32,956 nt of DNA, from contig JAFLDQ010000018.1 of assembly GCA_017302355.1 (NCBI GenBank), forward strand, positions 1 to 32,956. Reading direction: 5' to 3'. Origin of the DNA: Dechloromonas sp. GTDB taxonomy: Bacteria > Pseudomonadota > Gammaproteobacteria > Burkholderiales > Rhodocyclaceae. The position numbers and the translations under genes are program-made. Positions 16,814-25,083 of the stretch are shown one piece after another. Each line of letters starts with the position of its first letter. Positions within the stretch are counted from its first letter, which is position 1. The notes under the pieces are model-generated. The model was not told the origin of the DNA. It made no database searches and saw nothing but the letters and a program-made list of their open reading frames with translations.

Positions 16814-17311
16814 TCAGCGGTGGCCGTCGTCGATCCGATAGCTGGCGTGGCAGGCGACACAGCGCTGCAGGTTGTCGGCCAGCAGGCGGTTGACGGCGTC
16901 CTTGTCGGCGTGGGCGGTGGCGACGCTGGCGATTTGGTCGAAGGCCTCGTGCGTTGCCTTGCCGAGCGGGAAGAAGTCCTTGGGCGCCTTGCGGCGGATG
17001 CTGTGGACGAGTGAGCCGGGATCGGCGAAGTCGGCCTGGTGGGCCTTGAGACCGGCGCTGGCGGCGGCGGTGGCGACGGCGGGCATGTCGCCGGCCTGAT
17101 TGGCGGCGACGATGCGCTGGACGACGACGAGGAAATGGCGCATCTCGCTCAGCAGGAAATGCTTTTCGCCGGCATCGAGCGTAATGGCCTGGCGTGTGTC
17201 GGTGCTGCCGTGATCGCCATGCGGGGTGTCGGCGGCGCGGGCTGCCGCTGCGGCGAAGAGGAAGATGGCCGCGGCGGTTGCGGTCGACGGCAAAAAACGG
17301 GCAAATTTCAT
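16814..17311 (-). CDS. c'-like periplasmic cytochrome
   Basis: A 165-aa protein with a signal peptide (MKFARFLPSTATAAAIFLFAAAAARA) and a mostly helical body. A single heme site RCVACHASYR lies near the C-terminus (about 151-155), the position and CxxCHxxYR form of cytochrome c'/c-556 proteins. It could carry one electron in the periplasm or bind a small ligand. It lies 13 bases after the four-helix membrane protein gene and belongs to the operon headed by a TonB receptor, so a redox step in iron or heme handling is plausible but inferred. Confidence 0.75.
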   Translation of the reverse strand: MKFARFLPSTATAAAIFLFAAAAARAADTPHGDHGSTDTRQAITLDAGEKHFLLSEMRHFLVVVQRIVAANQAGDMPAVATAAASAGLKAHQADFADPGSLVHSIRRKAPKDFFPLGKATHEAFDQIASVATAHADKDAVNRLLADNLQRCVACHASYRIDDGHR

Positions 17312-17324
17312 GGTGATTGTCTGC

Positions 17325-17765
17325 TCATAGAAAAAACATGGCCTTGGCCAGCACCGTGATGCTGACGACGCAGGTAAAGACGACGCGATGAATAAGCGTG
17401 AAGCGCGCCGGGGTCATGCCGCCCAGGGCGAACAGGGTCAGCGCCGTCACGAAACAGGCGAGAACGATGCCGGCGAGGCCGACCTTGAGCGTCAGCAGGC
17501 GCCCGAGTGTCGAGTCGCCGAGGCCGGCGAAGTGCGGGAAACGGACATGCAGCATGGCCAGGCCGCTGACGAACAGCAACCCGACCACCCACGGCATCAG
17601 CTTTCTGGCGCGCAGGACGATGCCGGTCTCGACGGCGTGCATGGTTTCCGGCGGCAGCCGCCGGTGCAGCGATTCGAGGATCAGCACTTCGAAGATCACG
17701 GCGCCACCGAAGGTCATGGCGCACAGCAGATGGGCCGTGAGCAGGAGCGGGTAATGGTCGGCCAT
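17325..17765 (-). CDS. Four-helix inner-membrane protein (CopD-like)
   Basis: A 146-aa protein with four hydrophobic helices, including LLTAHLLCAMTFGGAVIFEV, VVGLLFVSGLAML, LKVGLAGIVLACFVTALTLF and VVFTCVVSITVLAKAMF. The histidine in the first helix and another in the HRVVF loop/helix could ligate b-type heme, as suggested for CopD-type proteins. Start is 3 bases after the receptor stop. It may pass electrons to the c'-like cytochrome encoded next. Family is uncertain; the assignment rests on size, topology and His placement. Confidence 0.6.
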   Translation of the reverse strand: MADHYPLLLTAHLLCAMTFGGAVIFEVLILESLHRRLPPETMHAVETGIVLRARKLMPWVVGLLFVSGLAMLHVRFPHFAGLGDSTLGRLLTLKVGLAGIVLACFVTALTLFALGGMTPARFTLIHRVVFTCVVSITVLAKAMFFL

Positions 17766-17768
17766 GCG

Positions 17769-19835
17769 TCAGAAGCTGCCGCGCCAGCTCAGCTGGAGGT
17801 TGCGCCCGGGCGCCAGGATCTCGTAGCCGGAGACACCCTCGGTCAGCGGTTCGACATAGGCCTTGTCGGCGAGGTTGCGGATCGCCGCACGCAGGGTGTT
17901 GCGCTTGTTGATGCGCCAGGTGGCGCCGATGTCGGCGGTGCCGAAGCCAGCGGTCGGGTTCTCGGTGCCACGGGTGAATTTGCTGGCGACCCGATCCTGG
18001 GCAGCGACCAGGCGCAGACGGGCGTCGAGCGTCCAGCCGGGGGCGATGCCGCCTTCCCAGCCGAGCGACATTTCGTCGGCCGGCATGCGCGGGAGCGGCT
18101 CGTTGTCGACTGAATTCCAGCCGCGCAGAACAGAGAATCCGGCCAGCAGGTACTGGCTGCCGGCCAGCCGGTAGCGCCCCTCGGCTTCGAAGCCCTTGAT
18201 CGAAGCGCGGCCGATGTTCTCGGTCATCTTGACCGGCAGCCCCTGAAAGGTTTGCCCGGTGACGCGGCCGGCGAGGTAATCGCTGATCCGGTTGTAGTAG
18301 GCGGAGAGCGTGTAGCTGAAATCGCTGCTCGTCCCCTTCAGCCCGATCTCGCTGTTGAATGCGGTTTCCGGCTCGACCTGCGGGTTGCCGAAATAGAAAT
18401 AGCCGTCGCCGCGTTCCGAGGACTCGAAGCGCTCGCGCAAGTCGGGGGCGCGGAAGGCGCGCGCAAAGCTGAGGTAGGGGACGAAAGCCGGGCTGGGCTG
18501 CCAGAGGCCGCCAAGTGACCACGAGAACGCGCCATCGGTCCGTTCGAGATTGGTGCTGGACGAGGTAAAGCCTTGCGGCGGCGTCACCTTCGGGACGAGG
18601 TAGCTGTCGGCATCGCCGCCCACCCGGTCGTAGCGGCCGCCAATGCTGAGCTTGAAGTCGCCGATGCTCCATTCGTCCTGCGCGTAGACGCCCACCGCGT
18701 TCAGGCGGCCGTTGACGAAGGGCGGCATGAAGGTGTTGCTGTTGTAGAGCGGCGGATTGCCGTCGATGTAGCGCTGTGGACTGGACTTGGTCTGCCAGCA
18801 GTCGATGCCGAAGGAGAGCAGGTGTTGCGGGAAGGCCAGCCAGTCGCCCTTGAACAGCGCGCCGTTGGTGTCGAAGGACACATCGGTGCGCACCCGGTCG
18901 CGCTGCAAGGAGGAACTCCAGGCGTCGATCTGGCGCTCGACTTCCTGCCGGTAGACGGTCGCCTGGAGGTTGAGCGGATCCTCGCCGCCGCTCTTGTACT
19001 CGAGGCCGGCGTCGTAGCGGGTGCGTTCGTTCTGCGGCGAGTGAATGGTGACCATCCCGAGGCCCGGCGGCTGTGCCGGGCGCTGGTTGGAGCCGGGGAA
19101 CCAGACGTCGCGGTCGATATGGTTTTCGATGCCCAGGCGCAGGCTGGTGCGGTCGCCGAGCATGAGCCGGTACTGTGCGATCACGCTCTGGCTTTCATAA
19201 CCCGTCCTGTCGACGGTGCCGTCTGGCGACCTGTAATCGCCCATGTCGCGATAACCCGCGGCGACCATCAGCGCTTGCCGCTCGTCGCCGTAGTTCGCCT
19301 TGGCCGAGCCGTAGCCGCCCTTGCTGACCGAATCGTAGCCGAGCCCGAAATCGCCGGTCAGGCCGGTGCCGAAGCGTGCCTGCGGGCCGATCAGGTTGAC
19401 CACGCCGCCCAGCGCGCCGCTGCCGTGCACCACCGACGCCGGGCCGCGGACGACCTCGACGCGTTCGAGCAGGTCGAGCTGGAACATCGAGGCGACGGCG
19501 CCGTATGGCTGGGCCGAGTTGACGCGTATGCCGTCGCCGAGCAGGACGATGGATTCGCGCTTGAGACCCCGGATGACCGGGTTCTGGCCCCAGGCGCCGT
19601 CCACATTGACGGCCAGACCGGGATGGCCCTTGAGCGCTTCGCCGACATTCTGGGCGCCGCCCTCGGCGATGTCGTCGCGCGTCAGCGTGAGCGTGGCATT
19701 GGGGGTATCGATATCGGCCCGGGCGTAACCCTTGGCGGTGACGTTGACAGGCGGCAGGCTGCTTTCTTCGGCCTGGGCGGTGGAAACGGCGACGAGAACG
19801 GATAGCGCGACGGGGCGCAGTTGCGGCAAGGCCAT
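17769..19835 (-). CDS. TonB-dependent outer-membrane receptor (heme/siderophore type)
   Basis: A 688-aa receptor: a short signal peptide (VALSVLVAVSTAQA), a plug domain with VNVTAKGY, GEALKGHPGLAVN, PVIRGLKRESIVLLGDG and VEVVRGPASVVHGSGALGGV, then a 22-strand barrel ending in LQLSWRGSF. A FRAP box occurs (ARAFRAPDLRERFE, about residue 458), followed by GNPQVEPET in the NPNL position. These are seen in heme receptors, but no histidine lies between the two boxes. ATG at 19835 has GGAG 6 bases upstream. Leader motif E and a Fur-like box precede it. Heads the receptor-membrane protein-cytochrome operon. Substrate unproven: heme or a ferric chelate. Confidence 0.85.
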   Translation of the reverse strand: MALPQLRPVALSVLVAVSTAQAEESSLPPVNVTAKGYARADIDTPNATLTLTRDDIAEGGAQNVGEALKGHPGLAVNVDGAWGQNPVIRGLKRESIVLLGDGIRVNSAQPYGAVASMFQLDLLERVEVVRGPASVVHGSGALGGVVNLIGPQARFGTGLTGDFGLGYDSVSKGGYGSAKANYGDERQALMVAAGYRDMGDYRSPDGTVDRTGYESQSVIAQYRLMLGDRTSLRLGIENHIDRDVWFPGSNQRPAQPPGLGMVTIHSPQNERTRYDAGLEYKSGGEDPLNLQATVYRQEVERQIDAWSSSLQRDRVRTDVSFDTNGALFKGDWLAFPQHLLSFGIDCWQTKSSPQRYIDGNPPLYNSNTFMPPFVNGRLNAVGVYAQDEWSIGDFKLSIGGRYDRVGGDADSYLVPKVTPPQGFTSSSTNLERTDGAFSWSLGGLWQPSPAFVPYLSFARAFRAPDLRERFESSERGDGYFYFGNPQVEPETAFNSEIGLKGTSSDFSYTLSAYYNRISDYLAGRVTGQTFQGLPVKMTENIGRASIKGFEAEGRYRLAGSQYLLAGFSVLRGWNSVDNEPLPRMPADEMSLGWEGGIAPGWTLDARLRLVAAQDRVASKFTRGTENPTAGFGTADIGATWRINKRNTLRAAIRNLADKAYVEPLTEGVSGYEILAPGRNLQLSWRGSF

Positions 19836-19852
19836 GGTAGCTCCGGGATGAC

Positions 19853-19888
19853 GTGGCTGGCGGGCGGAGGCTGGCTTGCCGGTTGGTC
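19853..19888 (-). promoter_or_regulatory. GCCAGCC-repeat leader E (upstream of receptor)
   Basis: Coding strand: CCAACCGGCAAGCCAGCC, then CCCGCCAGCCACG, ending 17 bases before the ATG. Lies between the Fur-like box and the start, so it is transcribed. Function unknown. Confidence 0.4.
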
Positions 19889-19908
19889 GAGAACGGCGAG
19901 ATTTTATA

Positions 19909-19927
19909 GAATGCGAATGATTCGCGT
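19909..19927 (-). promoter_or_regulatory. Fur-like box upstream of receptor operon
   Basis: GAATGCGAATGATTCGCGT contains the inverted repeat GCGAA-TGA-TTCGC in an AT-rich spot (ATTTTATAGAATG next to it serving as a possible -10). Predicted iron-responsive operator. Confidence 0.6.
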
Positions 19928-20061
19928 TTTGATGGGGATCAATTCCGTGAATCCGGCCGTCTGCCCGGCAGGGCGAAGTCGGCGGATCTCCCGTAGCGCC
20001 CCGCCGTGGACCCCGCTCACCCGCAGTTCGGGGTGTTGGGGGCGGCTGGCAGCCAGCGTTT

Positions 20062-20081
20062 CCGCCGGCTTTCCCCGGCGG
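20062..20081 (-). terminator. Hairpin after DUF2149 gene
   Basis: CCGCCGG and CCGGCGG form a 7-bp GC stem with a 6-base loop about 40 bases beyond the DUF2149 stop, followed by a second small palindrome GCTGGCAGCCAGC (20045-20057). No U-tract, so termination is uncertain. The rest of 19930-20120 shows no gene. Confidence 0.35.
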
Positions 20082-20120
20082 CCGCCGCGTCCGCTTGTCA
20101 CGACTGCTCCGGCAATGGAG

Positions 20121-20444
20121 TCACTCCCCGCCTTCGGGAACGTAGATCATCGAGCCGTCCTTCATGCGGTAGGCGATGCCGGCTTTCTCGCCATCGCCGC
20201 TGCCGATGGCGCCGTTGGCCTTGTAGTGCTCGATCTTCTCGCCCTTCTTGACGACCATTTCCATGTTCGGCTTGCCGGGGTCGGTGATTACGGTCACGTC
20301 TTGCTTGTTGAAGGGGTTGAGCAACGGGTTCTGCGCCACGGTGATGAGCAGCGCGGCGATGATGACGAGGAAGATGTCGATCAGGTTGACCACCGACAGG
20401 ATCGGGTCCTCGGTCTCGGTTTCGTGAAGAAGCTTCAGGCTCAT
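20121..20444 (-). CDS. DUF2149 protein, ExbD-like (HmuV-type)
   Basis: A 107-aa protein with one N-terminal membrane helix carrying an aspartate, SVVNLIDIFLVIIAALLI, then a periplasmic beta-rich tail. The helix matches the ExbD pattern in this same window (PLVDVMLVLLIIF): hydrophobic-x-Asp-hydrophobic in the same place, so it is probably the ExbD counterpart of the neighbouring MotA/TolQ/ExbB protein. Its start overlaps that gene's stop by 4 bases (ATGA). Matches HmuV, the last gene of the Bacteroidetes hmu heme operon. Function in the complex is inferred. Confidence 0.75.
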   Translation of the reverse strand: MSLKLLHETETEDPILSVVNLIDIFLVIIAALLITVAQNPLLNPFNKQDVTVITDPGKPNMEMVVKKGEKIEHYKANGAIGSGDGEKAGIAYRMKDGSMIYVPEGGE

Positions 20445-20926
20445 GCGACCTGGCTCCGCAGGGCTTCGATTTCGACCAGTTCCTCGGCTAGCCAGCGGCG
20501 GCGGACGTTGACCACCCAGTAGGTGATCGAGGCGGCGATCAGCGCCAGGATGACGGCCGAGAAGGCGATGGTCAGGTTGTTGGAAACGTCGGCCAGGTTG
20601 CCGTCGGACAGCGACTTGAGCGCCGGGCCCATGGGGATCATGGTGGCGACGAGACCGAGCATCGGCGTCACGCGGCTGGCGATGCGCGGCACTTCGAGGT
20701 GACGGTGGGCGATGAGGTCGAGTTGATCCGCGGTCAACCGGAAATTCTGGCGGAATTCCGTGACCAGCGGGCGGCCCTTGCCCCGTCGCCGGTACCAGGC
20801 GAGCAGGACGAATTCGCCGAGGACCCAGAAGGCGTAAAGGAAGAGGGCGGCGATCAGCAGCAGGGTCGGGATCAGGAAGATTTGCGAGATCTGGTACATC
20901 GACAGTTCGATCAGGTTGGCTTGCAT
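20441..20926 (-). CDS. MotA/TolQ/ExbB-family proton channel (HmuU-type)
   Basis: A 161-aa membrane protein, shorter than ExbB. An N-terminal helix (FLIPTLLLIAALFLYAFWVL) is followed by a basic cytoplasmic loop and the family core RVTPMLGLVATMIPMGPALKSL, then the last helix FSAVILALIAASITYWVV. The TPMLGLVATMIPMG segment corresponds to the TPxLGLxGTVxG pore motif of ExbB/TolQ. It lies 56 bases after the CobN-like gene and overlaps DUF2149, with which it should form a dedicated proton-driven motor. Equivalent to HmuU in hmu loci. Confidence 0.8.
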   Translation of the reverse strand: MQANLIELSMYQISQIFLIPTLLLIAALFLYAFWVLGEFVLLAWYRRRGKGRPLVTEFRQNFRLTADQLDLIAHRHLEVPRIASRVTPMLGLVATMIPMGPALKSLSDGNLADVSNNLTIAFSAVILALIAASITYWVVNVRRRWLAEELVEIEALRSQVA

Positions 20927-20982
20927 GGGGATGACTCCAGTGTTTCAGGGAAAGTGCGGCAGAAGCGAGCGGGGGTTGCCAT

Positions 20983-23900
20983 TCATACGGCCCTCCGCTG
21001 GCGGCGAACGGTGGTCAGTGCGCCGCCAGCGGTTGCCAGGAGCAGCAGCCCGCCGCCGGCCAGCGCCAGGGGCGGGACTTCCGGCGAGCGCTTGTCCACC
21101 TTCTCCAGCGTCATGCCGGTGATTTGCGGCGGAGCAGCGGGCGGGGGCGGCGCGACCAGGTCGGCGGCGCTTTGCACCCGGGTCGGCGACGGGGTCGGCG
21201 CCGGTAGCGGTGCGACCAGGCCGAAGCCTGCGGCGGCGAATTTTTCGAAGGCGGCGTTGTCGCTCTTCACGTCGTAACGCTTGGCCAGTTCGCGGTAGCG
21301 CTGCTTCAGTTCGACGACGGTCCTGGCGTCGGCCTGCCAGTAGCCATGACGGGCCATTTCCAGCATTTTCTCGATGCTTTGCGCCAGAGCGTGCGGGTTG
21401 TTCTTCTCGAACCAGTTTTTCAACCCCAGCTTGTGCTTGTCGCGGACATAGACATCGACGAACTCCTGCCACTGGTCGTCGCGGACGATTTCGCGCGACA
21501 CCGTGGTCCACCCGGTGAAGTTGTTGATGCCGTCGAGCACCTGCAATGTGCCCGAATAGCCTTCGGCCATCAGGCCCCGGATGTAGCCGGGGTGGAAGTT
21601 GCGGGTGGCGAGTTCCTTGGCCAGGAACTGGCCGGCGCCTTCGATGCGGCTGCCCTTGCCCTCGGCGGTGGTGGCGCGCAGATCCGAGATATAGAGCTCG
21701 GGCGCCTTGCCGTCGAGCAGGCGCACCGCCGCGCCGATGCCGCCCAGGTACTGGAAGGGGTCGTCGGTGGTCAGCATGCCGTAGAGATTCGAGCTGCGCG
21801 AGAGAACCGCGCCCTCGGTGCCTTTCAGGTGTTCTGCGTACAAATTGACCTTGGCGCCGCTGGTGTCGCCAGACTCGCCGGCGTCGGCGATGCCCTTGCT
21901 GCCCCAGGCGGATTCGTCGCTGCCGTAGGCGAATTGCATGCGCGACAGGTAGAGGCTGGCCAGCTTGCGGTCGCCCTCGCCCTTGCTCTTCCAAGTGCCG
22001 GTGGCGAGCGCGGCGTCGTCCAGCCCGGTGCCGTAGCGCCCCGATTCGTTGGAGAAGATGCGCGTCTCGGCGGCGCGCTGCGCGGCCTTCTCCGGCACGC
22101 CCTGGCGGACCAGGCGCTCGGCGATGGCGCGGCTGTTGGCGTACACCGGATTGTCGGGCTCAACGGCGCGGGCGGCGAGTTCGACCGCCTTGGCCAGTTG
22201 CTTCATGGCGTTGGGGAAGTGGTCGCGGTAGAGGCCGGTGGCCGAGAGGACGACATCTACGCGCGGCCGGCCGAGTTGCTCGCGCGGCGCCAGCCGGACA
22301 TCGGTGACGCGGCCGCCGGCATCCCACACCGGCTCGACCCCAAGCGTCCATAGCGCCTGCGCTTCGAGGATGCCCTGGTGGCGCATGGTCTCGACCGACC
22401 ACAGGGTGAAGGCGAGCTTTTTCGGCGGCCGGCCGGTCTTCGCAGTGTGCGCGGCGATCAGCGCCTCGGCGGCTTCCTTGCCGGCTTCCCAGGCCTGCTT
22501 GCTGGGTACGCGCGAGGGGTCGAAGCCGTAGAGGTTGCGGCCGGTGGGCAGGGCGTCGGGATTCCGGATCGGGTCGCCGCCGTACGAGGTCGGCCGGTGC
22601 CGGCCGGCGAGCGCCGACAGCAAGCCCTCGATCTCGCCTTGCGCGCCGAGATCGGCGTACCAGCGGCGCCCCTGTTCGATCTGCGCGGCGAGCGCCGGAT
22701 CCGCCGGTAGCGGCGAGCGTCCGGAGAGCGTGTCGGCGAGCAGGCGGAAGGCGGGGGTTTCGGCCATCTTCGTGTAGTCGCCGACGAAAATCTCGTCGAG
22801 ATCAGCTTCGGGAACGCCCATCCGGCGGCTGGCGGCCTCCCGGAAATCCTTGCCGAGCATCAGCAGCACGGTGCCCAGGCGATGCGTTTCCAGCGGCGCC
22901 TGGCCGAAGGTGTGGAGGCCGAGCGGCTGGGCGCTCTGCGCCAGTTCGTGCAGATGGTCGTGCAACGCGTCGACAAAGGCGCGGAATTCGCGCTCGATGC
23001 GCGCATCGCTCCAGCCCATGTCCTTGTCGATGCGTTCCTTTTTGACCCTTTTTTTCAGGTCGACCGCAAGCTTCTCCTTGACCGCGCCGTCGTCCTGCGC
23101 CAGCCACTGGTGCAGCAGGTCGTGGATGGCGGTCAGCGCTTCGTGCAGGCCGGCGGGAACGAAGGGCGGCGTCTGGTGGCTGACGACCACGGCGCGGCCG
23201 CGCCGCTTGGTCTGCAGCGCCTCGCCGATGTTGTCGACGATGTAGGGGTAGATGACCGGCACGTCGCCGACGGCGAGCATCGGGTAGTCGCTGACCGTGA
23301 GGCCGCGCTCCTTGCCGGGCAGCCATTCCTGCGAGCCGTGCGTGCCGTAATGGACGATGGCGTCGGCTTTCAATCGCTCGCGCAGCCACAGGTAGTGGGC
23401 CAGGTAGAAATGCGAGGGCGCCGCGCTGGTCGAATGGTAGAGCGCCTTCTCGGCTTCTTCCCAGCGTTCGCCGCGCGGCGCCTGCGGCGTGAAGACGATC
23501 TTGCCGACGGCGAGGCGCGGAATGACGAAGAATGCTTCGCCACGGTCGACGACGACCATGGCCGATTTTTCCGGGTCGCCCCAGCGCTGTTGCAAGGCAT
23601 CGCGGAGCGCCGGCGGCAGCTGCTTCAGCCAGGCGCGGTAAGTGGCGACCGGCAGACGCTCGGCCAGGCCATCGTCGAGCAGGCGCTGCAGTTCGCCGTC
23701 GCGATAGAAGGGCGCGAGCAGGCGCTGCAGGTTGTTGATCAGGAGGGTTTCCGATTCGCCGTGCGTGTCGTAGCCGGCGGCCTGGAGGGCCTTGAGCGTG
23801 ACCTCGAAGCTGCGCGGCAGGTTCATGAACGAGGCCGAGAGATTCTTTTCACCCGAGGGGTAGTTCCAGAACAACATCGCCACCTTCTTGTCGGCGTTGG

Positions 23901-24975
23901 CTTTGCGCTGGAGGCGCGCGAGGTTCAGCGCCTTGTTGACAACGGCGGCGGTCTGTTCGGGGATGGCGACGATCTCGCCGGTCTGCCGGTCGGAGATGCT
24001 GGCGACGACCGCGTCGATGATCCCGGCGTACTCGCCCTGGGAGAGATAGAACGGCACGTCGAGCAGCGGGACGCCCTGCGGGTCGGCGCGCCAGGCGGCC
24101 TCGTCGCCCTTGCGGTAGGACAGCGCCTGGGTGACGGGAATGCCGAGTTCGGCCAGTTCGCGGCGCCGGCCCTCGGGGTCGAGGACGATCTGGGTGTTGA
24201 TGACGACGTCGGCGATGACGCGTCCGTCCAGCGTCAGCATGGCCTTGTGCGGGCTCATCACGCCGGCGAAATAGGGAAGGGCGATGGCGCCGCCGGCTTC
24301 GATGCGGGCGACGAGATCGTCGATGAAGGTCGTCTGCTCGGCGCCGATGTAGATCTGGTGCATGGCGATGGCGATGGTGGGCGGGCGCTTGGCCGGGTCG
24401 ATGTGGCGCCAGCGGAAATAGTCGCCCGGCGTCGCCAGGATGCGCCCCGGCGCCTGCGGGTGATAGATGGCCGCATCGGGAAAGATGAAAGGCGGCGCCA
24501 CCTTGGGCGGCGGTTCCTGACGCAGGTGGGCGGCGAGCGTCGCGAAGAAGCCGTCGAAGTTGGCGCGTCCGCCGTTGGTGTAGTAAGCGTGCAGGGTGGC
24601 GGCGGTCGCCTCGGGAAAGCCGTGGCCCTGCGGGCCGTCGTCCTTCATCCAGAGATGTGGCGCCTTCAGGTCGGGCAACGCCTTGGCCAGCCGGCCGCGG
24701 ACCGCATCCTGCATGTGGCTGCGCGCGGCGTCGAAAATGACCGCGTCACGCCCGGCGAACAGCGTGGCGACCTGATCGGTGGGAATGCGCTCGGCGAACC
24801 GGGCTTCCACGGTCAACCCGTGTTTTTGGGCGATTTCCGTAACCGTACGGAACTTGCCGGGGGGAACCGGCGAGGTGGCGACGATGAGGATGTTTTGCGC
24901 CGTCGCGCCATGCCACGGTAGCAGCGCGGCGAGGGCAAGGGCGAAGGCGAGGAAGAGGCGGCGGGTCATTGTCAT
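20983..24975 (-). CDS. Exported, membrane-anchored CobN-like chelatase protein (HmuS-type)
   Basis: A 1330-aa CobN/magnesium-chelatase-H-family protein. The core shows HYGTHGSQEWLPGKERGL (about 541-558), VPVIYPYIVDNIGEALQTKRR and RIFSNESGRYGTGLDD, hallmarks of the family. Unlike cytoplasmic CobN it begins with a signal peptide (MTMTRRLFLAFALALAALL...ATAQN) and ends with a Pro-rich linker and a C-terminal membrane helix (ALAGGGLLLLATAGGALTTV) followed by RRQRR, so the chelatase domain should face the periplasm. No CobS/CobT partners are nearby. Placed after a TonB receptor and before HmuU- and HmuV-like genes, as HmuS is in Bacteroides/Porphyromonas. HmuS has been proposed to remove iron from heme. 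A cobalamin-insertion role is unlikely here. Confidence 0.8.
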   Translation of the reverse strand: MTMTRRLFLAFALALAALLPWHGATAQNILIVATSPVPPGKFRTVTEIAQKHGLTVEARFAERIPTDQVATLFAGRDAVIFDAARSHMQDAVRGRLAKALPDLKAPHLWMKDDGPQGHGFPEATAATLHAYYTNGGRANFDGFFATLAAHLRQEPPPKVAPPFIFPDAAIYHPQAPGRILATPGDYFRWRHIDPAKRPPTIAIAMHQIYIGAEQTTFIDDLVARIEAGGAIALPYFAGVMSPHKAMLTLDGRVIADVVINTQIVLDPEGRRRELAELGIPVTQALSYRKGDEAAWRADPQGVPLLDVPFYLSQGEYAGIIDAVVASISDRQTGEIVAIPEQTAAVVNKALNLARLQRKANADKKVAMLFWNYPSGEKNLSASFMNLPRSFEVTLKALQAAGYDTHGESETLLINNLQRLLAPFYRDGELQRLLDDGLAERLPVATYRAWLKQLPPALRDALQQRWGDPEKSAMVVVDRGEAFFVIPRLAVGKIVFTPQAPRGERWEEAEKALYHSTSAAPSHFYLAHYLWLRERLKADAIVHYGTHGSQEWLPGKERGLTVSDYPMLAVGDVPVIYPYIVDNIGEALQTKRRGRAVVVSHQTPPFVPAGLHEALTAIHDLLHQWLAQDDGAVKEKLAVDLKKRVKKERIDKDMGWSDARIEREFRAFVDALHDHLHELAQSAQPLGLHTFGQAPLETHRLGTVLLMLGKDFREAASRRMGVPEADLDEIFVGDYTKMAETPAFRLLADTLSGRSPLPADPALAAQIEQGRRWYADLGAQGEIEGLLSALAGRHRPTSYGGDPIRNPDALPTGRNLYGFDPSRVPSKQAWEAGKEAAEALIAAHTAKTGRPPKKLAFTLWSVETMRHQGILEAQALWTLGVEPVWDAGGRVTDVRLAPREQLGRPRVDVVLSATGLYRDHFPNAMKQLAKAVELAARAVEPDNPVYANSRAIAERLVRQGVPEKAAQRAAETRIFSNESGRYGTGLDDAALATGTWKSKGEGDRKLASLYLSRMQFAYGSDESAWGSKGIADAGESGDTSGAKVNLYAEHLKGTEGAVLSRSSNLYGMLTTDDPFQYLGGIGAAVRLLDGKAPELYISDLRATTAEGKGSRIEGAGQFLAKELATRNFHPGYIRGLMAEGYSGTLQVLDGINNFTGWTTVSREIVRDDQWQEFVDVYVRDKHKLGLKNWFEKNNPHALAQSIEKMLEMARHGYWQADARTVVELKQRYRELAKRYDVKSDNAAFEKFAAAGFGLVAPLPAPTPSPTRVQSAADLVAPPPPAAPPQITGMTLEKVDKRSPEVPPLALAGGGLLLLATAGGALTTVRRQRRAV

Positions 24976-25040
24976 GGGGCGGGGGGGAATTCCCGGTTGG
25001 GTAGTTGGGGAGGCGGCATGGGCGGCGCGAACGAGCCAAC

Positions 25041-25070
25041 GCCGGCGGCCCGGTTTGGCGGGCCGCCGGC
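25041..25070 (-). other. Strong hairpin between receptor and CobN-like gene
   Basis: GCCGGCGGCCCG-GTTTGG-CGGGCCGCCGGC is a perfect 12-bp stem with a 6-base loop, 14 bases past the receptor stop and about 65 bases before the CobN-like start. No U-tract. May act as an mRNA 3'-end stabiliser or attenuator so the receptor is made in excess. Confidence 0.55.
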
Positions 25071-25083
25071 GCTGGCGGGCTGT

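Noticed and set aside
20983..24975. Cobaltochelatase CobN of aerobic cobalamin synthesis
   Set aside because: Signal peptide, C-terminal membrane anchor and TonB/ExbB-like/DUF2149 neighbours do not fit a cytoplasmic CobNST complex.
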